Of a DNA stretch of 64,000 nucleotides, positions 7,488 through 15,974 are shown piece after piece. The notes under the pieces are model-generated. The model was given only the letters and a program-made list of their open reading frames with translations, made no database searches and was not told where the DNA came from. Position numbers and translations under genes: made by a program. The first letter of the stretch is position 1, and every line of letters begins with the position of its first letter. The stretch comes from an uncultured Chthonomonas sp. (GTDB lineage Bacteria; Armatimonadota; Chthonomonadetes; Chthonomonadales; Chthonomonadaceae), in NCBI GenBank assembly GCA_903859705.1, contig CAIONQ010000170.1:1-64000 (forward strand), given 5' to 3'.

Positions 7488-9731
7488 ATGAATTCACTCC
7501 GCCTACATAAGTCTCTCAACACAATCATCTGCCTGAGCTTTGGCCTTGCTACAACACATGCGTTTGCAGGGCCAACAGATGCAGCAGACAGGCAGGCACT
7601 GCTAAATGGTGTTCAGCACCTTACGGTGCCTGGTGGGCTTCCGGGGGATATCGTTGTAAGTGGCCAACAGGCATTTGTGATATGTACTGGCCGTATGGCA
7701 GGCGCCCATCTGCCGTTGTTTGCTGGAACTCACTCTGGTCGCGGTCGAATTGTGGTTGGGGGCCACGAGGGGTTCTTCGGGGCTGGCGGAATGAAGAATG
7801 CAGACAATGTACAGTTTGCACGAAACATCAACCGATGGCTCGCTTCCACCAAGCAGGGCACTCTACGAGTAACGCTGGTTGATCAATCTCCCGAACTCAG
7901 GGTGGCCCTCTCTGGCAGCGGAGCGAATGTAGTGGGAGTGCGAGGCGGCCAGCTGGTATCTGCTCTGCAAGATACGGATGTTTTGTGGCTAAATCAGGCA
8001 TCTCTGGACACTCTGCCGAATGCCATAGACGCCGTATCTCGTTGGGTTGCTGCCGGCGGTGGAGTTGTGATTACTGGCCCGGCCTGGGGATGGAAGTACA
8101 CACACCCCGGCAAGTCTCTATTTAGAGAGCACAGTGGAAACCGAATAGTGCTTGGCGCCGGTCTGGGATTTGGATCTGGGGAGCTCGCCGGTGGCAAGCG
8201 TGAAGGGTTCGATACAACTCTGGATGTGCTCGCTGATACTTCTGCGACGGAAGCGCTTGCCGATTTGAAAGCGCAGGATACTGGCGGAAAAACACTCACA
8301 AAAGCGCAGTCTTCACAAGTTACAACGGTGCTTGGGCAGGCAGTGGATCTGCTGGAAACGGGCCCTCTGGCAGACGAGATTGAGCGGATGTGCCATGACC
8401 GTGGCTCCCTGGTGCCAACCATGAAGAACCCGGTGACTGCGGCCAGCCCGTTTGCGCGACTTAATGCTGTATTGGAAGTAAGGAAGTTGGCCAGATTGGC
8501 ACCGGAGAGTGTTAAAGCACACCCTGCCGCAGCGGAGTTTCCGGGCCTGGTGCCTGCCGAGGCAACGCGTGTAAACCGCCTGGTGGTTATTGACACTCGC
8601 ATACCTGAATGGCACAGCACCGGGCTCTATGCAGCACCTGGCGAAGTAATAACCATCCGAATTCCATCCGCAGCAGAAGGCCGGGGGCTGGCAGTGCGTA
8701 TTGGTTCCCACACGGATACGCTTTGGAATCTGGACAAGTGGCAGCGATATCCGGAGATCTCTACTCATCGGCCATTGCGTGATGAGGTTAATAAGGTTGC
8801 CAGCCCGTTTGGTGGTGCTATCTTTATAGAAGTGCCTGCGCGCTTTGGGATGGATAACATTGAAGTAACAATAGCCGGTGCCGTAAGCGCTCCTCATTTT
8901 GTACGTGGCGTAACAACCAATGCGCAATGGGCAGCCACAGAAAAAAATGCACCCGGCCCCTGGGCTGAGCTTGAGGGCAAACGCGTTATTTTGTCTGTTC
9001 CTTCTTCTGCAGTGCGCAATCTGGAAGACCCCGAAGCGCTGATGGCCTACTGGGATGAAGTGATGGACAATGTGTTCTCTCTCTATGCCGCGCCGGCCCG
9101 CAGCAGGCCAGAGCGCTATTGCGTAGACAGGCAGATAAGTGCCGGTTACATGCATTCTGGATACCCAATAATGACCTGGGAAGATGTGGCGAACACCTTC
9201 TGCGATCTCAAAGCACTGCGTGGTAACTCAGGAATTAAATGCTGGGGTTTTTACCATGAAATGGGGCACAACTTCCAGCGCCCTGCATGGACATGGGCGG
9301 CTTTTGGGGAAGTAACCAACAACCTGTTCTCCCTGTATGGCACGGAGGTAATGAACGGCGTAATGGTTGGAGCACACCCTGCCATGACTGCTGATTCCAT
9401 TGCACAACGCGTTACAAAGGTATCTTCGGCGCCTGGGGCTCAGCCATACTACTCGCAGGACCCGTGGAACCCCCTCACCATGTTCTGGTTGATGCGGCAA
9501 GACTTTGGATGGAAACCGTTCACAGCTTTGTTTGCCGAGTTCGAAAAGTTACCTGCATCAGGACAGCCAAAATCCGAACAGGAAAAGCACGATCAGTTTC
9601 TGCAGCGATTCTCGAGACTAACAGGCCACAATCTTGCCCCGTACCTCAAGGCATGGGGTGTAGAGCTCTCACCGGATGCAGTGCAGCAAGTTTCGGGGCT
9701 GCCATCGTGGATGCCGAAGAACTGGAAGTAG
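7488..9731 (+). CDS. Secreted M60-family (enhancin-like) zinc metallopeptidase
   Basis: A 747-residue exported peptidase. The signal peptide runs to about residue 28 (TTHAFAG). The M60 zinc site is complete: HEMGH at 590-594 and the third ligand E608 in AAFGEVTNN. Upstream, the region IRIPSAAEGRGLAVRIGSHT and the following beta strands match the beta-sandwich that precedes the M60 catalytic part. Residues 30-330 resemble a glutamine-amidotransferase-like or flavodoxin-like domain (VVVGGHEGFFG, VVITGPAWGWKY) without an obvious active site. Family members cleave mucin-type glycoproteins. ATG 7488 gives a clean signal peptide; ATG 7476 is possible. It follows the glycosidase by 46 bp, probably in the same transcript. 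Confidence 0.88.
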   Translation: MNSLRLHKSLNTIICLSFGLATTHAFAGPTDAADRQALLNGVQHLTVPGGLPGDIVVSGQQAFVICTGRMAGAHLPLFAGTHSGRGRIVVGGHEGFFGAGGMKNADNVQFARNINRWLASTKQGTLRVTLVDQSPELRVALSGSGANVVGVRGGQLVSALQDTDVLWLNQASLDTLPNAIDAVSRWVAAGGGVVITGPAWGWKYTHPGKSLFREHSGNRIVLGAGLGFGSGELAGGKREGFDTTLDVLADTSATEALADLKAQDTGGKTLTKAQSSQVTTVLGQAVDLLETGPLADEIERMCHDRGSLVPTMKNPVTAASPFARLNAVLEVRKLARLAPESVKAHPAAAEFPGLVPAEATRVNRLVVIDTRIPEWHSTGLYAAPGEVITIRIPSAAEGRGLAVRIGSHTDTLWNLDKWQRYPEISTHRPLRDEVNKVASPFGGAIFIEVPARFGMDNIEVTIAGAVSAPHFVRGVTTNAQWAATEKNAPGPWAELEGKRVILSVPSSAVRNLEDPEALMAYWDEVMDNVFSLYAAPARSRPERYCVDRQISAGYMHSGYPIMTWEDVANTFCDLKALRGNSGIKCWGFYHEMGHNFQRPAWTWAAFGEVTNNLFSLYGTEVMNGVMVGAHPAMTADSIAQRVTKVSSAPGAQPYYSQDPWNPLTMFWLMRQDFGWKPFTALFAEFEKLPASGQPKSEQEKHDQFLQRFSRLTGHNLAPYLKAWGVELSPDAVQQVSGLPSWMPKNWK

Positions 9732-9769
9732 TGTAAACCTAAACTCACGTCGATTAGAAAGTTCAACAT

Positions 9770-10132
9770 ATGCCACAGTTTGTAGAGAAACCATCCATTA
9801 TTGAGGCGGCGGGTAATCTGCCCAAAATCATCCGTGAATACATTGGGCATGTTAACAGCGGAACCGATGCCTTAAGCATTGCGCACATGACGAGCCCACC
9901 GGGTTGGGAAGAGCCTGCCCAAACACCTGAGTTTGATGAATACACCGTAGTGCTGAAGGGATGCCTGCGAGTATCTTCTGAATCAGGTGATATCGATGTA
10001 GTGGCTGGCCAGGCGATTATTGCTAAGGCAGGCGAGTGGATTAGGTATAGCACTCCCGGAGCAGATGGGGCGGATTACATTGCCGTGTGCCAGCCGGCAT
10101 TTTCCCCGGCAACAGTTCATAGGCATGAGTGA
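9770..10132 (+). CDS. Single-domain cupin protein
   Basis: A 120-residue small beta-barrel. The cupin core is visible as TPEFDEYTVVLKGCLRV (motif 1 region) and GQAIIAKAGEWIRYSTPG (motif 2 region). The usual metal-binding histidines are poorly represented, so metal binding is uncertain. Possible roles include sugar binding or ethanolamine/polyamine-type cupins. It ends the plus-strand carbohydrate cluster, just before a strong terminator. Confidence 0.8.
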   Translation: MPQFVEKPSIIEAAGNLPKIIREYIGHVNSGTDALSIAHMTSPPGWEEPAQTPEFDEYTVVLKGCLRVSSESGDIDVVAGQAIIAKAGEWIRYSTPGADGADYIAVCQPAFSPATVHRHE

Positions 10133-10171
10133 GCTATACGGGAAGAAGTTACACAAGCAATAATGTTATAA

Positions 10172-10214
10172 CCAAAAGAACCCGCCCCAGGTAGCCCGGG
10201 GCGGGTTCTTTTGG
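10172..10214. terminator. Strong bidirectional terminator
   Basis: A perfect 17-bp stem (arms 10172-10188 and 10198-10214) with a nine-base loop. The arms begin CCAAAAGAACCCG on one strand and end CTTTTGG on the other, giving U-rich tails both ways. It lies between convergent genes (cupin + and desaturase -) and should stop both. Confidence 0.9.
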
Positions 10215-10239
10215 TAAGCCAAGAGGGCTCTAAGATATC

Positions 10240-11271
10240 TTAGGCTCTGGTTCTGCGGCGTGCAGCAGTGCAGCTTATCATGGTGCGGCTCTCTTCATCC
10301 CAGAGATGCATGAACAGGGATTTGAGGCTCGTAGAAAGAGTAAGCGGCTCTACCTTGCGCAGCATTTCCACTTCATCATAACTCTTCTGCAAGTTATAGT
10401 TCGGGATGCGTGGCTTGAGGTGGTGAATGTGGTGCAGGCCAATGTTGCCAGAAAACCACTGCAATACCTTGGGCAGCTTATAGTAGGAGCTACCTTCGAG
10501 TGCTGCACGAATGGGATCCCACTCCTGATGGTGCTCCCAGTACACTTCCTGATACTGATGCTGAACGTAGAATAGCCATACGCCAAGTATGCTTGCCGTG
10601 GCCATAACGGGCAATTGAATCAAGAGGTAGGTCTTAACACCAATGGTGAAGTGAGCAAGAATGAGGAGAGCAACCAGCGCTGCATCGGTGAGCAGCACAC
10701 TATTGCGCTCTGCCTTGGAGGAGCCCTTGGTTGGAATGCGCTGTGCAATGAAGAACAAACCAGGTGCGCCAATCATGAATAGTACGATTGGATTACGGTA
10801 GATCTGGTACCACAGCTGCTTGGGCTTGCTGCATGCCAGGAACTCCTGCACAGTCATGGTCCAGATATCGCCATGACCACGGCGCTCGAGATCACCAACG
10901 GTTGCGTGGTGAACCGCATGAGAGTGGCGCCACTCTTCGTACGGTGTAAACGTGAGGATACCGGTGATATATCCGATGATTGTGTTTAGCTTCTTCGAAT
11001 CGTAGAACGATCCATGTCCACAATCGTGGAATATGATGAATACGCGCACCAGGAAGCCAGCCGAGAGCAGCATCACAGGAAGCATATACAATACGCTAAT
11101 GTGATGGTGCATCATCCAGACCAGAGCAACCCAGGTGATTGCATAGGGTACTAACGAGTTGATGAGCTGCCAGGTGGTTTTAGCGATGTTTGATTTCTCG
11201 TACCTGGTTAGTGAGCGGTACCATTCAGATTGGGTAACCTGCTTTTTCAGCTCAACGGGCTGAGAGGTCAT
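10240..11271 (-). CDS. Membrane fatty acid desaturase
   Basis: A 343-residue integral membrane di-iron desaturase, acyl-lipid delta-12/omega-6 type by overall look. The three histidine boxes are intact: HDCGH at 82-86, HSHAVHH at 116-122, and HHIHH at 280-284. Hydrophobic helices lie near residues 35-80, 95-110, 160-180 and 195-235. The role is to introduce double bonds into membrane lipid acyl chains and so adjust fluidity. Start ATG has GGAGA a few bases upstream. It is transcribed alone, divergent from the next gene. Confidence 0.93.
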   Translation of the reverse strand: MTSQPVELKKQVTQSEWYRSLTRYEKSNIAKTTWQLINSLVPYAITWVALVWMMHHHISVLYMLPVMLLSAGFLVRVFIIFHDCGHGSFYDSKKLNTIIGYITGILTFTPYEEWRHSHAVHHATVGDLERRGHGDIWTMTVQEFLACSKPKQLWYQIYRNPIVLFMIGAPGLFFIAQRIPTKGSSKAERNSVLLTDAALVALLILAHFTIGVKTYLLIQLPVMATASILGVWLFYVQHQYQEVYWEHHQEWDPIRAALEGSSYYKLPKVLQWFSGNIGLHHIHHLKPRIPNYNLQKSYDEVEMLRKVEPLTLSTSLKSLFMHLWDEESRTMISCTAARRRTRA

Positions 11272-11327
11272 CTAGTTCTCCATACTAACATATGCAGCGC
11301 GGCTACGCGCGGCGGAATGCCTGTTCA

Positions 11328-11355
11328 TTTACAGTGGCATTGCATATAGTATACC
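11328..11355 (+). promoter_or_regulatory. Possible sigma70-type promoter for the SGNH hydrolase gene
   Basis: TTTACA (11328-11333), 16-bp spacer, TATACC (11350-11355). It lies in the divergent region, about 125 bp before the ATG at 11481. Confidence 0.35.
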
Positions 11356-11480
11356 TGAGGCTGCAGCACACCTTTCGGTGCACAAGTTGCGCGCCACGGT
11401 ATTGGCGGGTTGGTCTGTACGACTACCGTATTGCGTATTCGGCAGGAGATCTGGTCCTCAGCGTGGAAGCATCGATCACT

Positions 11481-12887
11481 ATGAATACACCCACACCATC
11501 TCATAAAGTTTCACAGCCGGTAACACGGCGCAAGTTAATCGCCACCGCAGGATGCGCTGTAGCTGCAGCGCTTGCCGCTAATGGGCCGGGCGCAGGAGCC
11601 AATATGGTGTTAAGTAACATCGTGTTAAAGTTAGCCGGTCCGTGGCAGGTAAGCGTGGAATCTGCCACAGTTAAGGTGCAGGGCAGAAATATTAAGGCCC
11701 ACCCGACTGTGGTTACGATAGACCAATCGACCGCACTAAAGGTTCGAGGTGAGAAGCACGATTCCCTTCCTAACTATAACCCAACTGCTGCTCCATGGGG
11801 GCGTGGAGCAAGGCCAGATAAGTTAATAACCTTTGAGTGTACGGCAGCTGGGATGATGGATGTGGCTACGTTTTCTATACGCAGTGAAGCCGGTAGCGGC
11901 ATCGCCTTTGAGCGTGGTAAAGACTTCGAAATTGAATCACTCTGGGCAACATTTGGCCGTGTTGATGGCGGTTCCATTCCGGCTGGTGGAACCGTGTTTG
12001 TAGATTACGACTGTGGCCTGAATAGAATCGATAGTATTGTGGTTAACAAAGCGGGCAAGCTGAGTGTGCTTAAGGGGGAACCGCATGCTGCTACACCACA
12101 CCCGCCCGTGCTGCCATCCGGGACTGGGTTGGTGGCTAATGTGTGGGTTCCCGGGCGATTGGCGGCTCTCACAGCGGATAATCTTTATCCTGTGGTAGAA
12201 CCTGTGTATCCCGCAGACCTTGTTAAGCAAACACATACGCAGGCTGAAACACTGCTTCCAAAATCGTGGGCTAAGATCAAATCTGGCGAGCCACTAAAAA
12301 TCCTTGCCTGGGGGGATAGTGTTACCGCTGGTGGGCAGGCAAGCGATGCCGCGCACACCTACCAACGCGTGTTTGTTGACAGACTGAAGGCGAAATACCC
12401 GCGCTCTAACCCTGTACTTACAACTGCAGGGTGGGGCGGCAGAAATACGGATAGCTTTTTGAAAGAGCCGCCGGGCACTCAGTACAACTTCGATCACGCA
12501 GTTATAGAGCCCAAACCAGATCTCATCGTGATGGAGTTTGTAAACGACGCCTACATGACCCCAGAGGTGATTGAGCAGAAGTACAGTTACTTGCTCAAGC
12601 GGTTTCAGGAGATAGGTGCAGAGTGGATTATTATTACTCCGCACTATGTTAGGCCCGATTGGATGAATAGCCCAACGGTGCGTGTGGAATCGGACCCTCG
12701 TCCGTATGTACTGGGTGTTCGCCAGTTTTGCAAGAAGCACAATATTGCAATAGCGGATACAAGCCTGCGATGGGGGCACCTTGTTAAAGAGGGTATCCCG
12801 TATACTACGTTGCTCTGTAATTCGATCAACCATCCAGACGACCGTGGACATGCAATGTTTGCTGCGGCTATTATGGAGCTGTTTTAG
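11481..12887 (+). CDS. Tat-exported SGNH/GDSL hydrolase
   Basis: A 468-residue esterase of the SGNH superfamily, probably removing acyl groups from a polysaccharide. An N-terminal twin-arginine signal (TRRKLIATAG plus a hydrophobic stretch) points to folded export. A beta-type domain fills about residues 45-250. The SGNH core follows: WGDSVT with S280, AGWGG, N355 in EFVNDAY, and the Asp/His pair in NHPDDRGH near the end. The ATG at 11481 starts directly before the Tat signal; the longer in-frame extension to 11292 has no protein character. It converges with the SDR gene ten bases downstream. Confidence 0.85.
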   Translation: MNTPTPSHKVSQPVTRRKLIATAGCAVAAALAANGPGAGANMVLSNIVLKLAGPWQVSVESATVKVQGRNIKAHPTVVTIDQSTALKVRGEKHDSLPNYNPTAAPWGRGARPDKLITFECTAAGMMDVATFSIRSEAGSGIAFERGKDFEIESLWATFGRVDGGSIPAGGTVFVDYDCGLNRIDSIVVNKAGKLSVLKGEPHAATPHPPVLPSGTGLVANVWVPGRLAALTADNLYPVVEPVYPADLVKQTHTQAETLLPKSWAKIKSGEPLKILAWGDSVTAGGQASDAAHTYQRVFVDRLKAKYPRSNPVLTTAGWGGRNTDSFLKEPPGTQYNFDHAVIEPKPDLIVMEFVNDAYMTPEVIEQKYSYLLKRFQEIGAEWIIITPHYVRPDWMNSPTVRVESDPRPYVLGVRQFCKKHNIAIADTSLRWGHLVKEGIPYTTLLCNSINHPDDRGHAMFAAAIMELF

Positions 12888-12897
12888 CCACGATAAC

Positions 12898-13695
12898 CTA
12901 CCAGTGCATCACCTGACCGCCATCAACATTCAGCGTTTGACCGGTGATGTTTATGCCATGCTTCGAGGCGAGATACACGCACAACGCGGCAATCTCGCCT
13001 GGTTGCTGCCATCTGCCCAGGGGGGCTACTGTTTTTACTTTGCTGGCTCCCCACTCCTCGTAAGTCATTTTCGCATCTTCCGGCTGTCTGTCGTTCCAAG
13101 CCTGAAAAACCGACCTGTTCAGGTCGGTTTGAATCATACCCGGGCAAACGGAGTTCACCCGTATGCCGTAAGGCGCGAGGTCTTTTGCAGCACACATTGC
13201 AAAGTTAATGATGCCGGCCTTTGCAGCGCTGTAAGGCGGATCCGTTTGAGAGCCAATCTGCCCTGCAATGGATGCAATGAACGCTATGCTGCCAGTTTTG
13301 CCTTCTAGCAGCTGCGGTACAAAAGCATGAGCGGTATTTACGGCGCCCATTAGATTAACATCCAGAACGCGTGGCCAATCGGCCGGGGACAGATTCCAGA
13401 ATGGGAATCCAAACTTGCCAGACCCCATGCCAGCAGCATAAACAACATGGACAATAGGGGTAGCTTCAAAGGCTGATTTGATGCTGGATACTGCTGCCTG
13501 CATTGCGGAGTAATCTGTAACATCCGCTTTGATACCGAATGCAGAGATAGCAAGGGCAGTTGTAGCAACGGCTTCGCTGCGATCAATAATTGCTACTATT
13601 GCGCCACTCTCAGCAAATGCTTCCGCAATCGCCCTGCCGATTCCATTGGCTCCACCAACTACCACAGCTCCGCTGCCGTTCAATCCCATATCCAT
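12898..13695 (-). CDS. Short-chain dehydrogenase/reductase (SDR)
   Basis: A 265-residue classical SDR. The Rossmann signature GGANGIG is at 14-20, and the catalytic S142, Y155 and K159 (YSAAK) are all present; NVDGG closes the family pattern. An Asp at the end of beta-2 (IIDRS) favours NAD(H) over NADP(H). The substrate is probably a sugar or sugar acid given its place as last gene of a polysaccharide-related minus-strand run. It has weak ribosome-binding sequence. Its stop lies ten bases from the stop of the convergent SGNH gene, with no terminator hairpin between. Confidence 0.9.
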   Translation of the reverse strand: MDMGLNGSGAVVVGGANGIGRAIAEAFAESGAIVAIIDRSEAVATTALAISAFGIKADVTDYSAMQAAVSSIKSAFEATPIVHVVYAAGMGSGKFGFPFWNLSPADWPRVLDVNLMGAVNTAHAFVPQLLEGKTGSIAFIASIAGQIGSQTDPPYSAAKAGIINFAMCAAKDLAPYGIRVNSVCPGMIQTDLNRSVFQAWNDRQPEDAKMTYEEWGASKVKTVAPLGRWQQPGEIAALCVYLASKHGINITGQTLNVDGGQVMHW

Positions 13696-13730
13696 GCCGA
13701 TAACTGCTTTCTATGCCATTCGCTGGTTGT

Positions 13731-14492
13731 CTACTTGCCCGCCGGAGTTGGCTTGATTTTTTTTCTGCCGATGTATGCTTTTTCCACAGTTGGCCGAATA
13801 ATGCTGGCAAATTCGGCGTAGGCTTCTGGCACCAGGTGCAGCCCATCTGCCCTGTAAACTTCCATCCGAGGTTGACCAAGCTTCTTGAAGAACATTTTGT
13901 TAACATCGATAAATCCGAGCTCTGAGCGCGATTGGCACAGCTTCCTAATCTCGGCATTTGCTTTGTCTACATCATCCCAGTGGGTCATCTTTTGTGGCGC
14001 TTTTATGATGGAGACATAGAACACTCTGGTGGCTGGTAAGGCCGCTTTAACCCTATCACAGAACTGTTTGAAACGGTTGAAAATGCCCTCGGGAGTTTCG
14101 CCTGCATTTATATCGTTGCTGCCGCAGTAGTACACAATTACTGCCGGCTTGTAGGGAATTACAAGCCGATCCATGTAGTGTAACACTTCCCAGGTGCGGG
14201 ATCCGCCGAATGCTCGGTTAAATGCTGGCAGTGGATCCATCTGCTTTTCCAGGTCAGTCCATTCACGGAAAATACTGCTGCCGATAAACAGTACACCCTG
14301 TTCTGGTGGGGGTATCGTTCGATCTGAACGAATAATCTCTTCCACATCTTCTGCATATAAAATATCGTGAGTTTCTTGGGATGCTCCTGTTGGCGTGGTG
14401 GCAGGCAGGCGGCCCTGTGCCATAGAGCAAACTGCGAGCATTGCGAGCAGGCTGGTTGCTATTAGCCAAACAATTGAGCGGATAAAGTGCAT
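13731..14492 (-). CDS. Secreted SGNH/GDSL-type esterase
   Basis: A 253-residue exported hydrolase. The signal peptide covers about 1-26 (IVWLIATSLLAMLAV, ends SMAQG). SGNH blocks are FIGSSIF (nucleophile Ser), NRAFGGS (Gly), CGSNDI (Asn) and DGLHL (Asp/His). It resembles the compact platelet-activating-factor-acetylhydrolase-like SGNH group and probably deacetylates carbohydrates. It starts 17 bases after the DUF1501 gene and 35 bases before the SDR, so all three are likely co-transcribed. It is the second SGNH enzyme within 3 kb; the two are not close in sequence. Confidence 0.85.
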   Translation of the reverse strand: MHFIRSIVWLIATSLLAMLAVCSMAQGRLPATTPTGASQETHDILYAEDVEEIIRSDRTIPPPEQGVLFIGSSIFREWTDLEKQMDPLPAFNRAFGGSRTWEVLHYMDRLVIPYKPAVIVYYCGSNDINAGETPEGIFNRFKQFCDRVKAALPATRVFYVSIIKAPQKMTHWDDVDKANAEIRKLCQSRSELGFIDVNKMFFKKLGQPRMEVYRADGLHLVPEAYAEFASIIRPTVEKAYIGRKKIKPTPAGK

Positions 14493-14509
14493 GACAACAA
14501 TACTCTCTT

Positions 14510-15937
14510 TCAGGCAATGATACCGTGTACAACCTGGCCATGAACATCTGTAAGCCTGAAATCACGCCCTGCATACCGGTATGTAAGCTTGAGATGATCC
14601 ATACCCATCAGATGAAGCATTGTTGCGTGCAGATCGTGAATATGCACTTTGTCCTGAACTGCATAGTAGCCGTAATCATCGGTGGCCCCATAGCGCATGC
14701 CTGGTTTTACGCCGCCGCCTGCCAGTAGGGTGGTGAAGCCCTGCGGGTTATGATCTCGCCCATCATTGCCTTGAGCACAGGGGGTTCGGCCGAACTCTCC
14801 GGATATGACCACCAGTGTATCCTTCAGCAGACCTCTCCCTTTCAAGTCTTTGAGCAAAGCCGCAATCGGTTGATCAACCTCTGCAGCATTACTGGTGTGG
14901 TCTCTGAAGAGATCGCTATGTTGATCCCACTTATAGCTGTGGGTTATTTGCACAAACCGGACGCCGCGCTCGGAAAAGCGGCGAGCCATAAGGCATTGCC
15001 TGCCAAAATTGCGGGTTTTAGGGTTATCCAACCCATACATCTTGCGGGTTGCTTCCGATTCCCCGGTAATCTCCTGAAGTTCAGGGGCTGCCATTTGCAT
15101 TCGGAAGGCAAGTTCAAACGAATCCAGCCGGCCCTGCAGCGCTGCATCTGGCCCGCTGGCAGTGAGATGATCATGGTTCATCGCACTTATCAGGTCTAGT
15201 TCTTTGCGCTGAATGGGGCGCGGTGTCTCTGTGTTCTGAATAAATGGAATTTTAGCTTTGTCAGAAGCTATAGAAGCATTGCCAATGGGAGTTCCCTGAA
15301 ACGCCGCTGGGAGGAATGCCGATGACCAGTTATTTACGCCACCATGTGTTAGAGTGGGACAAACGGTAATAAACCCTGGCAGGTTCTGATTTTCTGTGCC
15401 AAGACCATAGGTTACCCAGGAGCCCATGCTTGGCCTTACAAACGTGTCTGAACCGGTATGCAGTTCCAGAAGAGCACCACCATGCCTACTGTTGGAGCCA
15501 TACATTGAGTTTACAAAGCAGAGGTCATCCACGCAGTTACCGAGGTTTGGAAATAGATCGCTTACTTCTAGAGCACTGCTACCATAGTGCTTAAAGCTCC
15601 ATGGGCTCTTAAGCAGATTGCCGGTTGGGCTAGAAACGATGCGTGGTTTATCAAATGGGAGAGGCTTTCCATGATCTCTGGTTAGCAGTGGCTTCGGATC
15701 GAATGTATCTACCTGAGATGGCCCGCCGTGCAAGAACACAAAAATGACGCGCTTTGCACGTGCAGGAAACATTGGGGCATGGGGTGCAAGCGGATTGTGG
15801 TTAGGTGTGGAAGCCTGTGCTGCTTCTTGCGATAGCATTGAAAGAAGTGCAACATGCCCAAAGCCCAGGCTACTTGCTTTCAGTAGTTCTCTGCGCGTAA
15901 GAGCGGCTTCTGGTTCCGAACTCCAGTGCTTATTCAT
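14510..15937 (-). CDS. DUF1501 secreted protein, partner of the PSCyt gene
   Basis: A 475-residue DUF1501 protein, a sulfatase/alkaline-phosphatase-fold family of unknown reaction. The Tat signal is LTRRELLKASSLG. Family motifs: VFLHGGPSQVDTFDPKP, VISGEFGRTPCAQG, DGRDHNP and the closing HDLHATMLHLMG. The start at 15937 is chosen because GGAGA sits six bases upstream; an extension to 15961 is not supported. It lies 37 bases after the DUF1549/DUF1553 gene, the usual partner in Planctomycetes, Verrucomicrobia and Armatimonadota. The pair is thought to act in the periplasm on complex carbohydrates, but this is not proven. Confidence 0.9.
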   Translation of the reverse strand: MNKHWSSEPEAALTRRELLKASSLGFGHVALLSMLSQEAAQASTPNHNPLAPHAPMFPARAKRVIFVFLHGGPSQVDTFDPKPLLTRDHGKPLPFDKPRIVSSPTGNLLKSPWSFKHYGSSALEVSDLFPNLGNCVDDLCFVNSMYGSNSRHGGALLELHTGSDTFVRPSMGSWVTYGLGTENQNLPGFITVCPTLTHGGVNNWSSAFLPAAFQGTPIGNASIASDKAKIPFIQNTETPRPIQRKELDLISAMNHDHLTASGPDAALQGRLDSFELAFRMQMAAPELQEITGESEATRKMYGLDNPKTRNFGRQCLMARRFSERGVRFVQITHSYKWDQHSDLFRDHTSNAAEVDQPIAALLKDLKGRGLLKDTLVVISGEFGRTPCAQGNDGRDHNPQGFTTLLAGGGVKPGMRYGATDDYGYYAVQDKVHIHDLHATMLHLMGMDHLKLTYRYAGRDFRLTDVHGQVVHGIIA

Positions 15938-15974
15938 GCTTATCTCCACTCGGCAATCCATGTGCCACTGTATA

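Noticed and set aside
8313-9155. Long antisense frames inside the M60 peptidase, and similar ones inside lon and the PSCyt gene
   Set aside because: They mirror the codon pattern of strongly supported genes and have no independent start signal or domain.
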